DNA of 64,000 nucleotides from Merluccius polli. Lineage: Eukaryota > Chordata > Actinopteri > Gadiformes > Merlucciidae. Both the position numbers and the translations under genes were made by a program. Of the stretch, positions 32,210 through 43,477 are shown piece after piece (position 1 is the first letter of the stretch; every line of letters begins with the position of its first letter). The notes under the pieces were generated by a model. That model did not search any database. It was not told the origin of the DNA and worked only from the letters and a program-made list of their open reading frames with translations. The stretch spans positions 88,501-152,500 of the forward strand of contig JAOPHQ010002309.1 of the NCBI GenBank assembly GCA_030340625.1. Direction: 5' to 3'.

Positions 32210-32985
32210 TGAGTGAGTGAGGTAATCCTATGCAATGTTGCAGAGTTGCTGGACAGTATAGTCTCCATTTCAGCTCGGAGCTCAGGATAGCTGTTGTAAG
32301 TGGATGGCAGCTCCAAAGTTCGGCCACAAGTATGTGCATTGGCTGCTGTGCTAGCCCTTCCAAGGGGGGGAATATGACTTCAATTTCTTTAAAGCAGGGT
32401 GATCAGACCCTGCCACAAATCTCAACATCTTCCGGAGGCCTATTTCATCCAATCCCCTTATGTACTGATGTAAAAAAGTTGCGAACTTTGGTTGTCTGCT
32501 GGAGTAGCTGGAGAGGCTGTGATCAACTTTAACACCTTTCATGTTGTTTGTTTAAGATCACCATACATCTTCTCCATATCCAGCACACTGGGAAAGAACT
32601 GAGAGTTGGTCCTGCGACGGATGCAATATTATCCAGTGCATATTTTGGTTGCTGGATGATTTGCTTGTGGGCCTCTTGGAGAAGCACAGCTTTCAAGTTC
32701 TCTTCTGTTGGTGCTGTTATTACTCCCATTCGATCCATAAGATCAAGAAGCTCATCTTTGTCATCACCAACAAGAGCCTCTTGCAAAGCAGCGAACAAGA
32801 GATCACGCTCAGACTGACTAAGATACAACATCGGGGAGTCAAAGTAAATCAGGTGAGACAGAATGTTCACCCAATGTGATTGCTGCTGTAAAGGCTTGAG
32901 AGCCAGCCGAAAAGGAAATCATCCATTGTCCTTCAATCCCTTGACCAATATCCTACCAAGAGATTTCCATTCTTCCTCTTGCCAT
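32210..32985 (-). pseudogene. G2E3/HECT-ligase-like pseudogene fragment
   Basis: Reading the minus strand from about 32985: GRILVKGLKDNG, LALKPLQQQSHWVNILSHLI, LYLSQSERDLLFAALQEALV, DDKDELLDLMDRMGVITAPT, KQIIQQPKYALDNIASVAGP. After a break come LHQYIRGLDEIGLRKMLRFV + AGSD and MELPSTYNSYPELRAEMETI + LSSN. This order matches the C-terminal HECT-like part of proteins annotated in fish as G2/M phase-specific E3 ubiquitin ligase-like. Frameshifts near 32540 and 32330 and an early stop make it a pseudogene. The final HECT block with the catalytic cysteine is not visible. Such genes are multicopy in fish, so this may be an old duplicate or a retroposed piece. Confidence 0.6.
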
Positions 32986-33009
32986 TTTGGGGCTTTGCAA
33001 CATAGTGTG

Positions 33010-33482
33010 TGTGTGGGGAGGGATATGACACCTCATCCGCTACCAGTGTGTAGCACCCACCTGGGTGATGCACGGCAGCCAGTATGCGCCAGAATGCTCA
33101 CCACACACTGGCTCAGCGGAGAGGTGATGAATGAAACTATCCAATTAGAGACCAGGGGATGATTAGGTGGCCATGATGGTACAAGAGCCAGGTTGGGAAT
33201 TTGGCCAGGACACCGGGGTTAGCCACGGGATCTTTAGTGACCACAGGGAGTCAGGACCTCGGTTTTAACGTCTCATCCGAAAGACGGTGCTCTAGACAGG
33301 ACAGAGTCCCCATCTCTGTCCCGGGGCATTGGGGATCTTACATAGGCCAGAGGGATGAACACCCCCTACTGGCCCTCCAACATCTCTACCAGCACCAACT
33401 CGTCTCCCATCCAAGGATGGACCAGACCAGCCCCGCTTAGCTTCCAGAGAAAACAGCAGTGCGAGGTAGGTAGCCATGGTGC
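33010..33482 (-). repeat. SINE with 5S rRNA-like head (SINE3-type)
   Basis: On the minus strand the head at about 33482-33390 resembles part of 5S rRNA, with GAAGCTAAGCGGGGCTGGTC and CCTTGGATGGGAGACGA, the internal promoter region of 5S genes. The body (CAGTAGGGGGTGTTC, GACGTTAAAACCGAGGTCCT, GGTGTCCTGGCCAAATTCCC, CATCATGGCCACCTAATCAT) is the widely shared vertebrate SINE body I recognise. The tail is near 33010-33030. No clear target duplication was found. Transcription would be by RNA polymerase III. Confidence 0.65.
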
Positions 33483-33485
33483 TGG

Positions 33486-35232
33486 TCATAGCTCTTTATT
33501 CGCAGCTAGTAATGTGCGCCCGAGAACAAGTTGATTTTTTTTCAAACACAGTTTTTCTAATGATAAACTGGGAATACTTTGTTACCACATGTACTGTGAC
33601 ATGTTTATTGATCGAAAACAATGTATTCTTAATTTGTAATCTATTCTGTGTTATGCTATATATCCCCGGTATAGAATTCAGTCTGGTTATAATGCTTCTT
33701 CACACTCAGAACTGATCTAACCCTGCCACCCAAAACACACGTGATATACTAAACAGGACATAGACTATCTGAATATGCTGTCAAAGTCATTTTCATGGTG
33801 TAATGGACAGCTGAATAGCCAGAAATGCAAGCTCCTTATTCGCATTTAAACACTTAAAGAAAGAAAGGTTCACAGCATGATTTAGAGCTTTTATTCACTT
33901 TGGGCCACCCATATCAATGTTCACACATATTGACCACCTCACATAGTGTCCCCCAGTATAGGATTCAGTCTGGTCCCAATGGATTTTATTTTAGTTGGAC
34001 GAGTGAAAACGTTGCTATTTGTGCGTAAGGTACATGTGACTTTTGTGGATTTCCTTTTTACATACGTAATATGTATCAAATTTAAATAGCCTAGCTAACT
34101 ATTTGTTAATAGTTGGATTCTGTGAATTATCCTAAACTAGTGCATGTGCCCGTTGGGGGGCACGTTTTTCGACACGACATGCTTCAGTTATATCGTCTGC
34201 GGGGAACTAAACACTTGCGTTCTGCTCCTGACATTTTCTGATAATGTTTGATACATTAGCCTGTCATACACACTCGACTATGCATGGCCCCGGGCCCCGA
34301 GCAATACACTTGCTGAGTTGTGAAGGTTGAAGGACAAACGGTGGAGGAGAGACAGACAGACAGAGATTCCTGCCTTTATAGTTAGATGATCACGAGGATG
34401 ATCACTTGGCTTTATGAGTTATAAAGATAGCGTAATAGCATATGTTTGACAAACCTGAATGATTTTATGTTTTTATTTTGTGGAGGCGAGTTGTAAATAT
34501 GTCATCAAATATCAATGTCTATTTTCTGTTACTAAAATGTCACAGCATTTATTTGTTTTATGTTGCTCATGTGTGTCAGTGATCTTGAACAGCATTAAAC
34601 ATGTTATGAACCATCAGCTGACCATTATTCAATTGGTTCAAACTCTGACATTCACCTGGCTGTCCCTAAGTTGACCTCTCACCTACCTACCCCTATAGCA
34701 TCACTCTTCCACTATACTATCATATTGGGGGTTGGTGGGCAACTAACTCTCTGGAATGTTCAGTTAATCAGTTGTCATAGCTAGGCATGCCTGTAGACCC
34801 CCCTATTCCATAGTTAAACCTTAGTTAAACATGCGCAACATAGTTTTTTTTTTAGAAGTTTGGGAGCAGACAAAGACAGCATATTCAGATAGTCTGTGTC
34901 CTGTTTAGTATATCACATGTGTTTTGGGTGGCCCAAAGTGATTTAACCTGTGAAAAGCTGGCCTGAAATAGGCTGTAGAGCCATTTTTGAGATCGGTTCC
35001 GAGTGTGGAGATCCATTGGGACCAGACTGAATCCTATACTGGGGGACACTACGTGAGGTGGTCAATATGTGTGAACATTGATATGGGTGGCTCAAAGTGA
35101 ATAAGGGCTCTAAATAATGCTGTAAACCTGCTAATTGAGACCCGAGTCTCAGCCGTTATTTTTCTAAGTGTTTAAATGTGAATAACGAGCTGGCTTTTCT
35201 GGCAATTCAGCTGTCCCTTACACCATGTTAAA
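33486..35232. repeat. Tandem-plus-inverted repeat cluster of unknown class
   Basis: Blocks recur in both strands. Block A is ATACTAAACAGGACATAGAC (33728-33782) and inverted at 34877-34934. Block B is CATGGTGTAATGGACAGCTG (33795-33862) and inverted at 35159-35227. Block C is CAGTATAGGATTCAGTCTGG (33885-33985) and inverted at 35013-35125, with a weaker direct C copy at 33662. A weak B-like copy starts near 33486. This fits about 1.5-2 units of roughly 300 bp in direct order followed, about 900 bp later, by an inverted unit. No protein is encoded. Confidence 0.65.
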
Positions 35233-36040
35233 ACGACTTACCATATACCTCCTGCAGATTATGTTAGCAGCACATGAAGACCATGGCAAAGAATGTTGGT
35301 TGTGTCAAGTTTGTTAATGTATGTTAATGCATAATCATGCCCATTCAAAAAGCATTCACCTATCCATAGGAATGTAAACAAAAACAGAAAATTGCTGCAT
35401 GGAATATGGCAAATCAAATGTTTATGCATCTTCATCTGAAAAGTGCCTTCCTTATGGAATCCTCTACCCTCCAACCTCCAACAATGACGGCTTTACCATT
35501 TCCTTTTAACAACCATGGCCAGTAGGCTTAACAAATTAAAGCTACTGGCCATAGTACTCCTAGCTGCTGTCCCTAGATCCTAGTAAAATACACCACATGG
35601 GGAGGTCAAAGGGGTATTTGGTGAAACTATTTAAAAATAAAATAAACCATATGTTCAGCACTGACCATGAACCAACTGAAAATGAATATCAATGACGTTG
35701 ACATGAAATAACTTAAATAAAGGCATATAGAGCAGGATGTGTTCTTTCATTGTGTTCACATTTTTATTTATGAATTGTAGCCATACCATCATTTAAAGTA
35801 CCGCTAGTATAATTGCAGTAGGGATAGTCGACTATTCCTTGGCTCAGTCTTGTAATGTGGTGCTCTCTGTCGCCGCTTGATGGAGCCAACGAGTAGCTAT
35901 ATAGCAGCCTTCACTGACTATACCCCTCAGCCCCTCACAAGTGATACCATCATTAGTAATGCTTGTTTTAATTGTAGCAGCACTAGTAACTTTAGCATGA
36001 GTACTTTCCGTACTGAGTACTAGTGATGTTCATTGTGTCC
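35233..36040. other. Intergenic, no feature recognised
   Basis: Unique-looking AT-rich sequence; no coding frame or terminal repeat identified. Confidence 0.45.
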
Positions 36041-36042
36041 AG

Positions 36043-36172
36043 ATCGCAGCACTTCCTGATAAGCTGCAGGCAGAGGTGATGAGGGATGGAAAAAACTTCT
36101 CAGTGGGAAAGAAGCAGCTCATGTGTATGGCTAGAGGTCTGCTGCAACTCCAAGATCTGTCTGTCAGACTGT
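36043..36172 (+). pseudogene. Lone exon of an ABC transporter (ABCC-type), decayed
   Basis: After TTGTGTCCAG (an acceptor-like AG at 36041-36042) the frame reads ALPDKLQAEVMRDGKNFSVG and KKQLMCMARGLLQLQDLSVR, ending at TGA. The NFSVG(K/Q/E)(K/R)QL block is the degenerate ABC signature of the second nucleotide-binding domain in the ABCC group; the spacing and neighbouring ALPxKLxxEV recall ABCC5-like proteins, though this is from memory. A Walker B motif should follow and does not. No flanking exons were seen in this window. It is a fossil exon or a fragment of a duplicated gene. Confidence 0.6.
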
Positions 36173-36372
36173 GATGTATCTTTTCATGAAACTACATTTG
36201 CATGAATCTGGACTCATGGCACATCATATTTACATATCGAGAAGATTATATTTTATTGAACAGGGAAAAAGATTAAGGTCTACCCTGGCTGTAAAACATT
36301 TGAATATTGAGATAAGCAGCTTAATGCTGCTGTTTCACCAGATTAACACACCAGGGCCTGTAGTTATCAAGC

Positions 36373-37145
36373 CTCTCACACCCCTTTTCCACCAAGGCAG
36401 TTTGAGAGTCGATTCGGAGCTGGTGCCTCATCCAGTTCTTCACATCTCAACAGACAAAGAACCGGCTCTCGGCCAGGAAAACTGGTCCCAGAGCGACACC
36501 AACTCTCTGCTGGTGTTGAACTAAGAACCGCTTACGTCAGGGGCTGGGATTATCATGACCAAGAAGATCAACGAAAACGTTGTGACCGCCATTTTTAAAA
36601 ACACTTCACTATGGAATCGCATTGATTACTATCATAACAGTTTATATAATGTTGATTGTATCCCTTTGCCCTAGAGAAAAGGGCGGGGAGCCCCGGGGAA
36701 GAGAGAGAGTTAGAGTGTTAATAAAGCGTTTGACTGATGTTCAACTGGATGCTCCGTGTGTGGTTATTATTTTCTTATGAAACCCAGTTAGGCGAACCTA
36801 TGAACACAGCCGGTTACACTATCGTAATCGCTATCCATAACAATCAAGACGAGCAGCACAAATGTGATGTATTAGTTGTGTGTGGATGCCAATGTAAGCT
36901 CGCAAAGACAGGAGCAACATCTGTAAAGAGCCGTGTAGTCCGCTATTGTTGTTATTGTGCTTGCAGTTGGCGCTAGCGTTTCTGGAAAGTGGAGACGTCT
37001 ACAGACATATACAATGACGTAATGACATGGCTCTCTAGCCTGTGGAAAAGCAAAACCGGTTCTCAGAAGGTTCGCAAGTTGAACCAACTGCTAACCAGCA
37101 CTAGCACCAGCCCAGCTCTAGAACTAAGTTCGCGTTGGTGGAAAG
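36373..37145. mobile_element. Probable non-autonomous hAT-like element, ends approximate
   Basis: Left text CCTTTTCCACCAAGGCAGTT and right text TTGGTGGAAAGAACCGC are imperfect inverses, and inside them GGAGCTGGTGCC and CCAGCCCAGCTCTAG also pair. Ends and target duplication were not resolved. It seems inserted into an older Harbinger-like end (CAGGGCCTGTAGTTATCAAG at about 36352). Confidence 0.45.
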
Positions 37146-37149
37146 AACC

Positions 37150-37538
37150 GCACTAAAAGTGAACTCATGACAAAGTATTCACAGCTCAGTAGGACCTGGG
37201 CCAAGGCTCCTACACTCTCAGCAATGAGTAGGACCTGGCTTTTCGGAGTAAAAGACGTCACTATTTTACGGTCAAATCAGCCGTAAATAGAAAGTTTGAA
37301 AACATTTTTGCAGTTTTTCTAACAAGAAAATATCCCTGTGACATCGTACAGGGACTGACTGAGAAAAAAAAATGGCCCGGGACTGACCCAGGCCTATATG
37401 TTATTATATACTATAGGCCTACTATTTATCTGGTGAACATAACAAAGACGCCAACTGTATTAATAAAAAAACAACAGACATTGAACTCATAACTCACGGG
37501 AAAAAGTAAATGTTGCCATACTGCTGATTATAAAGAAG
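37150..37538. other. Intergenic, no feature recognised
   Basis: No gene or repeat end identified apart from the target of the Gypsy at 37539. Confidence 0.45.
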
Positions 37539-37542
37539 CAGT

Positions 37543-37745
37543 TGTGGTGGTTAACATAATTCACCTACAGGACTATGGGGTGGGGGGGTGTGTTTCCACT
37601 CGTATTGTTAGGGGACCAGAACTTCCGGTTGAGTTCAGAGTTCTGTTATGCCGTTTTACTCTGCCCATGCTGCTGCTGTTGGTTAAGCTTCAATAAAGTT
37701 CCATTCTGGATACTCCGCCTCCGACTCCCGTCTCTCGGCACTACA
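37543..37745 (+). repeat. 5' LTR of the Gypsy element
   Basis: 203 bp from TGTGGTGGTTAAC to CGGCACTACA, with AATAAA at about 37692. It differs from the 3' LTR at three sites. Confidence 0.95.
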
Positions 37746-37795
37746 CTGGTGACCCCGACGTAGGTCCCGCTGAAGTCTCAGGGACCAGAACGAAC

Positions 37796-38487
37796 ATGGC
37801 TAACAACGCCGCTTTTGTTAAGTTGCCGGAGTTTTGGGAGTTTGCTCCGACAGCATGGTTCGTGCAGACGGAGGCACAGTTTGCCATCCGTGATGTCACC
37901 GACGACACCGCACGCTATTTCCATGTCGTGTCGGCGCTGGGGAGATCCACCGCGACCCGGGCCATGGGTTTCATCACAGCCCCCCCCCGGCCCAGGGCAA
38001 GTACGGCGCTCTCAAGGCTTTCCTGCTGAAAACGTTCGAACTGTCAAGTTCGGAACGGGCCCAGCGGTTGTTGGATATTAGGGGCCTCGGGGACAGCAAG
38101 CCGTCCGAGCATATGGAAATGATGCTCAACCTGCTAGGTACGGAGGAGCCCAACTTTCTGTTCATCGAACTGTTCCTCCGGCACATGCCGCCACAGGTCC
38201 GGACGGCGCTCGCTAATACGAGGATTACCGAGCCGTGCGCGTTAGCAGAAGAGGCCGACCGTTTTTTCCTGGCTGCGCAAAGTTTCGTCCCCGAGGTTCT
38301 AGCCCCGACGCGCGGTTTCAACCCCCCAAACAGTGACAGACAAGCCAGCAGAGCCCCGGTAGCGACCGATAGAGGGACAGGCACGGGTATGTGTTATTTT
38401 CACGTGCGTTTTGGCGTGAAGGCGAAGAGGTGCAGGTCCCCGTGCAATTTTAAACTGGCGGGAAATGACAAGGCTCGCGTTCAATAG
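37796..38487 (+). pseudogene. Gypsy Gag, frameshifted
   Basis: The ATG at 37796 opens MANNAAFVKLPEFWEFAPTA and WFVQTEAQFAIRDVTDD, the usual start of this fish Gypsy Gag. A shift at the C run near 37980-37990 moves reading to KYGALKAFLLKTFELSSSER and continues through LRHMPPQVRTALA to a cysteine-histidine element CYFHVRFGVKAKRCRSPC near 38390-38450, then TAG at 38485-38487. Gag would form the particle and bind element RNA. The pol frame follows directly in the -1 phase. The frame break makes this copy unable to make full Gag. Confidence 0.85.
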
Positions 38488-40240
38488 TGGCCGTGTGCGC
38501 GAGCACTCCGACCCGGCTGCTGTTTATCAGGGACGCTATTTCTGGCCGCGAGTTTCTTTGCGATATGGGGGCTCAGAGGAGCGCCCTGCCAGCTACGATA
38601 AACGACACCGTGGCCGGTGGACACGGCCCGCATTTGAAGTCCGCCAACGACACCCCTATCTGCACGTATGGCACAAGGACTGTGAACCTATGCTTCGGGG
38701 GCCGGCGGTTTAGTTGGGATTTCGTCACAGCCGACATCTCCTTTTCCCTTCTCGGCGTGGACTTCCTTTGTGCACATGGCTTGCTTGTGGACGTTAAAAA
38801 CAGCCGTCTAGTGGATGCAGTGACGTTTGCTTCATTCGCGTGTGTCCGGGGTGAGGCGACGTACAGCGGGCTTTCCAGCTCACTCGCAGAGGGTGACAGC
38901 TACCAGCGCCTTCTCGGTGAGTTCCCCGGTTTAACCCGACCTACCTTTTCCGCTGCCACTGTCAAACATGGGGTGGAACATCATATAGACACTAAGGGCC
39001 CGCCTGTCTATGCTAGGGCCCGACGGCTTAACCCTGACAGGCTGAAAGTGGCTAGGTCCGAGTTCGCCAACATGGAGCGTCTGGGCATTATCCGCCGCTC
39101 AGACAGGCCTTGGGCCTCACCGCTCCACATCGTCCCCAAGCCAGACGGCGGGTGGCAACCTTGTGGAGACTACCGCCGCCTTAACGACACTACCACACCC
39201 GACCGCTACCCGATCCCGCACATCCAGGATTTCTAGGCACACCTGGCGGGCAAGCGCGTCTTTTCGAAAGTGGACCTGGTGCGCGGCTACCACCAGGTGC
39301 CGGTGCATCCCTCAGACATTCCCAAGACGGCGGTGGTCACGCCGTTCGGGTTGTTCGAGTTCCTGCGGATGCCGTTTGGTCTGAGAAATGCCGCTCAGAC
39401 CTTCCAGCGGCTAATGGATTCGGTGCTCAGGGAGATGCCCTTCATCTTTGTTTACTTGGACGACATCCTAGTCGCCAGCTCCTCTGAAGAGGAGCACCGG
39501 GCGCATCTCCGAGACCTTTTCATAAGGCTCGACCAACACGGCCTGATTATCAACCCGGCGAAGTGCCTGTTCGGGTTGCCCTCCATCCATTTCCTTGGAC
39601 ATCTCATCAATAAAGACGGGGCTGCCCCTCTCGCCTCGAAGGTGGAGGCGGTTTCTGCTTTTCCCCGCCCGCACACGGCCCGGGCGCTCCGTGAATTCTT
39701 GGGGATGGTGACCTTTTACCACCGGTTCATCCACCGGGCAGCTCACATCATGCGCCCGCTGTACGAGGCCCTTAAGGAAAAGTCTCCCGGCCAAACTGTC
39801 GATTGGACGGCTGAGAGGGAGGTCGCTTTCGAGGCCACAAAGACTGCCCTGAGCCGAGCCGCCATGTTGGCACATCCGTCACACAAAGCCCCCATCTCCA
39901 TCACCACCGACGCGTCTGACTATGCCGTTGGTGCGGTGCACGAACAATGGGTCGATGGTGCCTGGCAACCACTCGCCTTTTTCAGTCGGCAGTTGACCAC
40001 CAGGGAGCGCAAGTATAGCGCGTTTGATAGGGAACTTGGCCTCTGGCTGGCGATCTGCCATTTCCGGTTTCTCCTGGAAGGCCGGGAATTTGCCGCTTTT
40101 GTGGACCACAAGCCGCTCACGTTCTGCATGTCCAAGGTGGCTGAACCGTGGTCCGCCCGCCAGCAGCGCCAGCTTGCCTACATCTCCGAGTACACCACAG
40201 ACATCCGACACATCGCCAACACACAAGTCCAACGTGGTCG
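38488..40240 (+). pseudogene. Gypsy Pol: protease, reverse transcriptase, RNase H
   Basis: The protease box reads FLCDMGAQRSALP at 38553-38591, with ATG (Met) replacing the expected Thr of DTG. RT follows: SDRPWASPLHIVPKPDGGWQ, an in-frame TAG at 39234-39236 in IQDF-stop-AHL, KVDLVRGYHQVPV, FGLRNAAQTFQRLMDSVL, and the catalytic Y-L-D-D at 39453-39464. RNase H has ITTDASDYAVGAV and FDRELGLWLAICHFRFLLEG, then DHKPLTF. The frame shifts near 40225-40240 before integrase. Three separate lesions suffice to kill it. Confidence 0.92.
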
Positions 40241-41608
40241 CAGACTGCCTCTCCAGAGCGGGCCTCGATTACGTCCGCATGAGTGCAGACCAGGCATCCG
40301 ACCACGGGGTTCAGTCCCTTAAGGCATCGGATACCGGTTTGCGCCTGGAGGAGGTCGCAGTTGGCAGCTCGGGCGTGAGGTTATGGTGCGATGTTTCCAC
40401 AGGTCAGCCTCGACCTCTTGTCCCTGCGAACTGGCGCCGGCCTGGTTTTGACGCATTACATGGACTTTCCCACCCCGGCGGAAAGCCGTCCGTGAAGTTG
40501 GTGTCACAGAAGTTCGTGTGGCAAGGACTTAAGAGGGATGTGAGAGCTTGGGTCGGCTCATGCGTAGCCTGCCAGCGGTCCAAGTTGCACCGCCATGTTA
40601 AGGCACCCTTTGAAGAGTTCGCCGTTCCCGAGAGGAGGTTCGACCATGTCAATGTTGACCTGGTTGGTCCTCTTCCCTCCTCTCATGGGTTTACTTACCT
40701 GTTCACAATGGTCGACAGGACGACCCGCTGGCCTGAGGCCGTTCCGCTCTCCTCGACGGCGGCTTCCGACGTGGCCCGCGCCTTCATCGGCACGTGGGTT
40801 GCGCGCTTTGGAACCCCTTCCGACCTCTCCTCGGACCGTGGCTCTCAGTTTACTTCGGAGCTTTGGAATGCAGTGGCTGAGGGGTTGGGGGTCAACCTGC
40901 ACCGCACTACCGCTTATCACCCCCAGGCTAACGGCTTGTGCGAGCGTTTCCACCGTTCCATGGGACGGCGACTGGGTGGATAGGCTCCCATGGGTGTTGC
41001 TCGGCCTTCGGTGCGCCCCTAAGGAGGACCTGCAGTCCTCGTCGGCGGAGCTGGTCTACGGTCAGACCCTACAGGTGCCCCCGATTTCATTCCGGACGCC
41101 TCGGTTCCCTGGTCGCCGACCAGGCAACGTTCCTCCCTGCTGGAAGCCGCCAAGGTGTTCGCACCCGTTCCCACGTCACGGCACGGCGCCCATGAGTTCC
41201 GGGTGCCCCCTGACCTTCACTCGGCAGATTTTGTTTTCGTTCGCCATGACGCTCACCGCGGCCCCCTTTGCCCCCCTTATGATGGCCCATTCAGGGTTAT
41301 ACGCCACGGCGGCAAGAGCCTAGTGGTAGACATTGGGGGTAAGCCTGAGATTGTTTCGGTGGATAGGATTAAACCTGCTCGCGTGGATGTGTCCAGAAGT
41401 GGCACAGCCCCCAAGGCGGGGCCGTCCTCCTATGGCCTACCCCTCGCCACCTGTTGGTGCGCCCTGGGCCTCGTCGACCCCCTCGACCTCCGGGGTGGTG
41501 GACGACACCGCCGTGCCTGCGGTTTCCTCCTCCTCGGCCCCTGTCGCCCGCACGCGCCGGGGTCGGGTCGTCGCCCCTCCTCGTCGTGAGGACTTTGACT
41601 ATGGGTGA
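40241..41608 (+). pseudogene. Gypsy integrase and C-terminal tail
   Basis: The H2C2 finger (LHGLSHPGGKPSVK, CVACQRSKLHRH) is followed by the core DHVNVDLVGPLPSSHG, SSDRGSQFTSELW and HPQANGLCERFHRSMGRRL, with D, D and E present. A shift at about 40970-40985 moves the rest (LPWVLLGLRCAPKEDLQSSS, AELVYGQTLQVP) to another frame. A final basic region runs to about 41608 (PVARTRRGRVVAPPRREDFD). Then comes the purine tract and 3' LTR. Confidence 0.9.
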
Positions 41609-41624
41609 ATTCTGGGGGGGCTTG

Positions 41625-41827
41625 TGTGGTGGTTAACATAATTCACCTACAGGACTATGGGGTGGGGGGGTGTGTTTCCACTCGTACTGTTAGGGGACCG
41701 GAACTTCTGGTTGAGTTCAGAGTTCTGTTATGCCGTTTTACTCTGCCCATGCTGCTGCTGTTGGTTAAGCTTCAATAAAGTTCCATTCTGGATACTCCGC
41801 CTCCGACTCCCGTCTCTCGGCACTACA
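41625..41827 (+). repeat. 3' LTR of the Gypsy element
   Basis: 203 bp matching 37543-37745 with three substitutions (CTCGTAC for CTCGTAT, CCGGAAC for CCAGAAC, TTCTGG for TTCCGG). Followed by target copy CAGT. Confidence 0.95.
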
Positions 41828-41831
41828 CAGT

Positions 41832-42930
41832 AGGGTTTTCAAGTTCTATTAGTCCAACTCCTGTTTAGCCCTTTAGCCGCTAACCAAATAGATGTTGGAG
41901 GGGGTGTATAGACGGGTTTCCCGTTTACAAACATGGTTGGATGCGCGCGCAGTCAGGGGCAATAAACCGCTTTGTTCCCATCAGCTGCTGTGGTCACATT
42001 AGCGACAACATCATCGTAATCAACGTATAAACGGCATTGTATTGCTTTTTTCTTGTAAAGCCTGATAATTGAATGAAAAAGCACTATTTCCAGAGGTGAA
42101 TGTGTTGGTTTGTCTTTCTTTTGCATATTAATGTAACGTAGCTAATGTTAGTTTGTAGTGTCATCCTAATATCACTGTCCTGAAGACTATAATTTGACTG
42201 CATCAATAAATGACAGAATTCACCCTCTTGTAAAGCTAAGTAATGTTAGAAGGCTAGCTTTAGTTAACTCAGTTATGAAAAACGATATACGATTTATTAA
42301 CTTGGCTTTCGTGGTTTAGTTGTTCATTGTTGAACCTGTCCATGTAATGTTTTGACAATACCAACGATGATCCTTTTAAACAGTCAGTGACATGTTTGTC
42401 AGTTTGACAGTTATCATTTTGTCTTGACACAGCTTATGCTACCTTGATAAGTAAGCTACGTCTTATGTTGGACATTTGCCACACAATCAAAAAGTAATTC
42501 TTTAAAACTTAAAAAAAAACAAGTCTCACATAGAACCTCATCTAGAGTATTTGTTTCCACCACAGGATCATGTCACAGTTAATGTGTTGTGCATATTAGG
42601 CTTATAGATTTTCCAATATTTTTGGAAAAATTTGCCTATGTCCGAATGGCCAACTATTTTATGGCCCGATATAGGATTATTATAGCCTACACGTGTCTGA
42701 TAGAAAAGCCTAGTGTATCTACTAAAGACAATCTACGTGCATATGTAACAGAGTTAAAAGTCTGCTATTTTAAGATCGGATTCCCAGTCAGACCATCACA
42801 GGCAAAACGACACAAGGAGTCTTATAAAAATAATCTTTTATTACTATATTTTAAAACAAAAGCTTGGAAGGTCACTTGCTCTTTAAAAGACAGGATTATT
42901 TAAGAGCAAAGTCTTCCCGATTCTTCAATG
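41832..42930. other. Intergenic, no feature recognised
   Basis: AT-rich sequence without clear genes or repeat ends. Confidence 0.45.
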
Positions 42931-42938
42931 TTCTATAC

Positions 42939-43469
42939 CAGGGGTTCTCAAACTTTTTCAGGCTGGGCCCCCCCAAAACTGGTTCATTGCAGTTGGGCCC
43001 CCCCCCCATTGTTGACGGGGGGGGGGGGGGGGGGGGTGGGCGACGGGGGCGGGGTGTGCGCAATAGTAACACACCGCGGACCTACGGCCGACGGGGGGGG
43101 GGCGCGCAATAATAAGACACCGTGGACCTACGACCGACGGGGGGGGGGGGGGGGGCGCGCAATAGTAACACACTGCGGACCTAGGACCGACGGGGGGGGG
43201 GGGGGGGGGGCGACGGGGGGGGGGGGGGGGGGGTGTGTGCGCAATAGTAGCACACCGCGGACCTACGACCGGCGGGGGGGGGGGGGGGGGGCGCGGTGTT
43301 ATTGCGCTCTCAAAAAGGACAAATACGCGTCCGGCTTGATGCTGCGCCGGACGCCGGACAGGGCTTTGAAAAACCGGCACGTATTTGTCCTCCTTTTTGA
43401 ACCCGCGCCCCCCTGGGAGAGTGTCCGCGCCCCCCCAGGGGGGCGCACCCCACCGGTTGAGAACCACTG
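42939..43469. mobile_element. Non-autonomous hAT (Charlie-like ends) with poly-G array
   Basis: 531 bp from CAGGGGTTCTCAAACTTTTT to GGTTGAGAACCACTG, with TTCTATAC duplicated exactly at 42931-42938 and 43470-43477. The ends match the general Charlie-type hAT consensus CAGNGGTTCTCAAAC. The interior is an array of core plus poly-G units at about 43014-43292, then GCGCTCTCAAAAAGGACAAA and TACGCGTCCGGCTT shared with 25323-26645. An inverted pair around 43315-43400 (GACAAATACGCGTCCGGC and CGGCACGTATTTGTCC) could form a hairpin. No transposase is seen. Confidence 0.92.
43014..43292. repeat. Tandem core plus poly-G array
   Basis: Four or five units of GCGCAATAGTAACACACC-type core with ACCGCGGACCTACG(G/A)CCG followed by G runs up to about 20. 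Variants AATAATAAGACACCGTGG and CACTGCGGACCTAGG occur. Confidence 0.9.
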
Positions 43470-43477
43470 TTCTATAC

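Larger units (their letters stand above)
37543..41827 (+). mobile_element. Complete Ty3/Gypsy LTR retrotransposon, recent but damaged
   Basis: 4285 bp with identical-length LTRs (203 bp each) and CAGT duplicated at 37539-37542 and 41828-41831. TGGTGACCCCGACG directly after the 5' LTR is the primer-binding site; TCTGGGGGGGCT before the 3' LTR is the purine tract. Order Gag-PR-RT-RH-INT is standard Ty3/Gypsy. I count three substitutions between the LTRs (about 1.5%), so the insertion is young. Lesions: a Gag frameshift, DTG changed to DMG in protease, a stop in RT, and two shifts around integrase. Confidence 0.95.

Noticed and set aside
33390..33482. A possible 5S rRNA gene
   Set aside because: Only part of the 5S sequence is present, it is diverged, and it continues directly into a SINE body.
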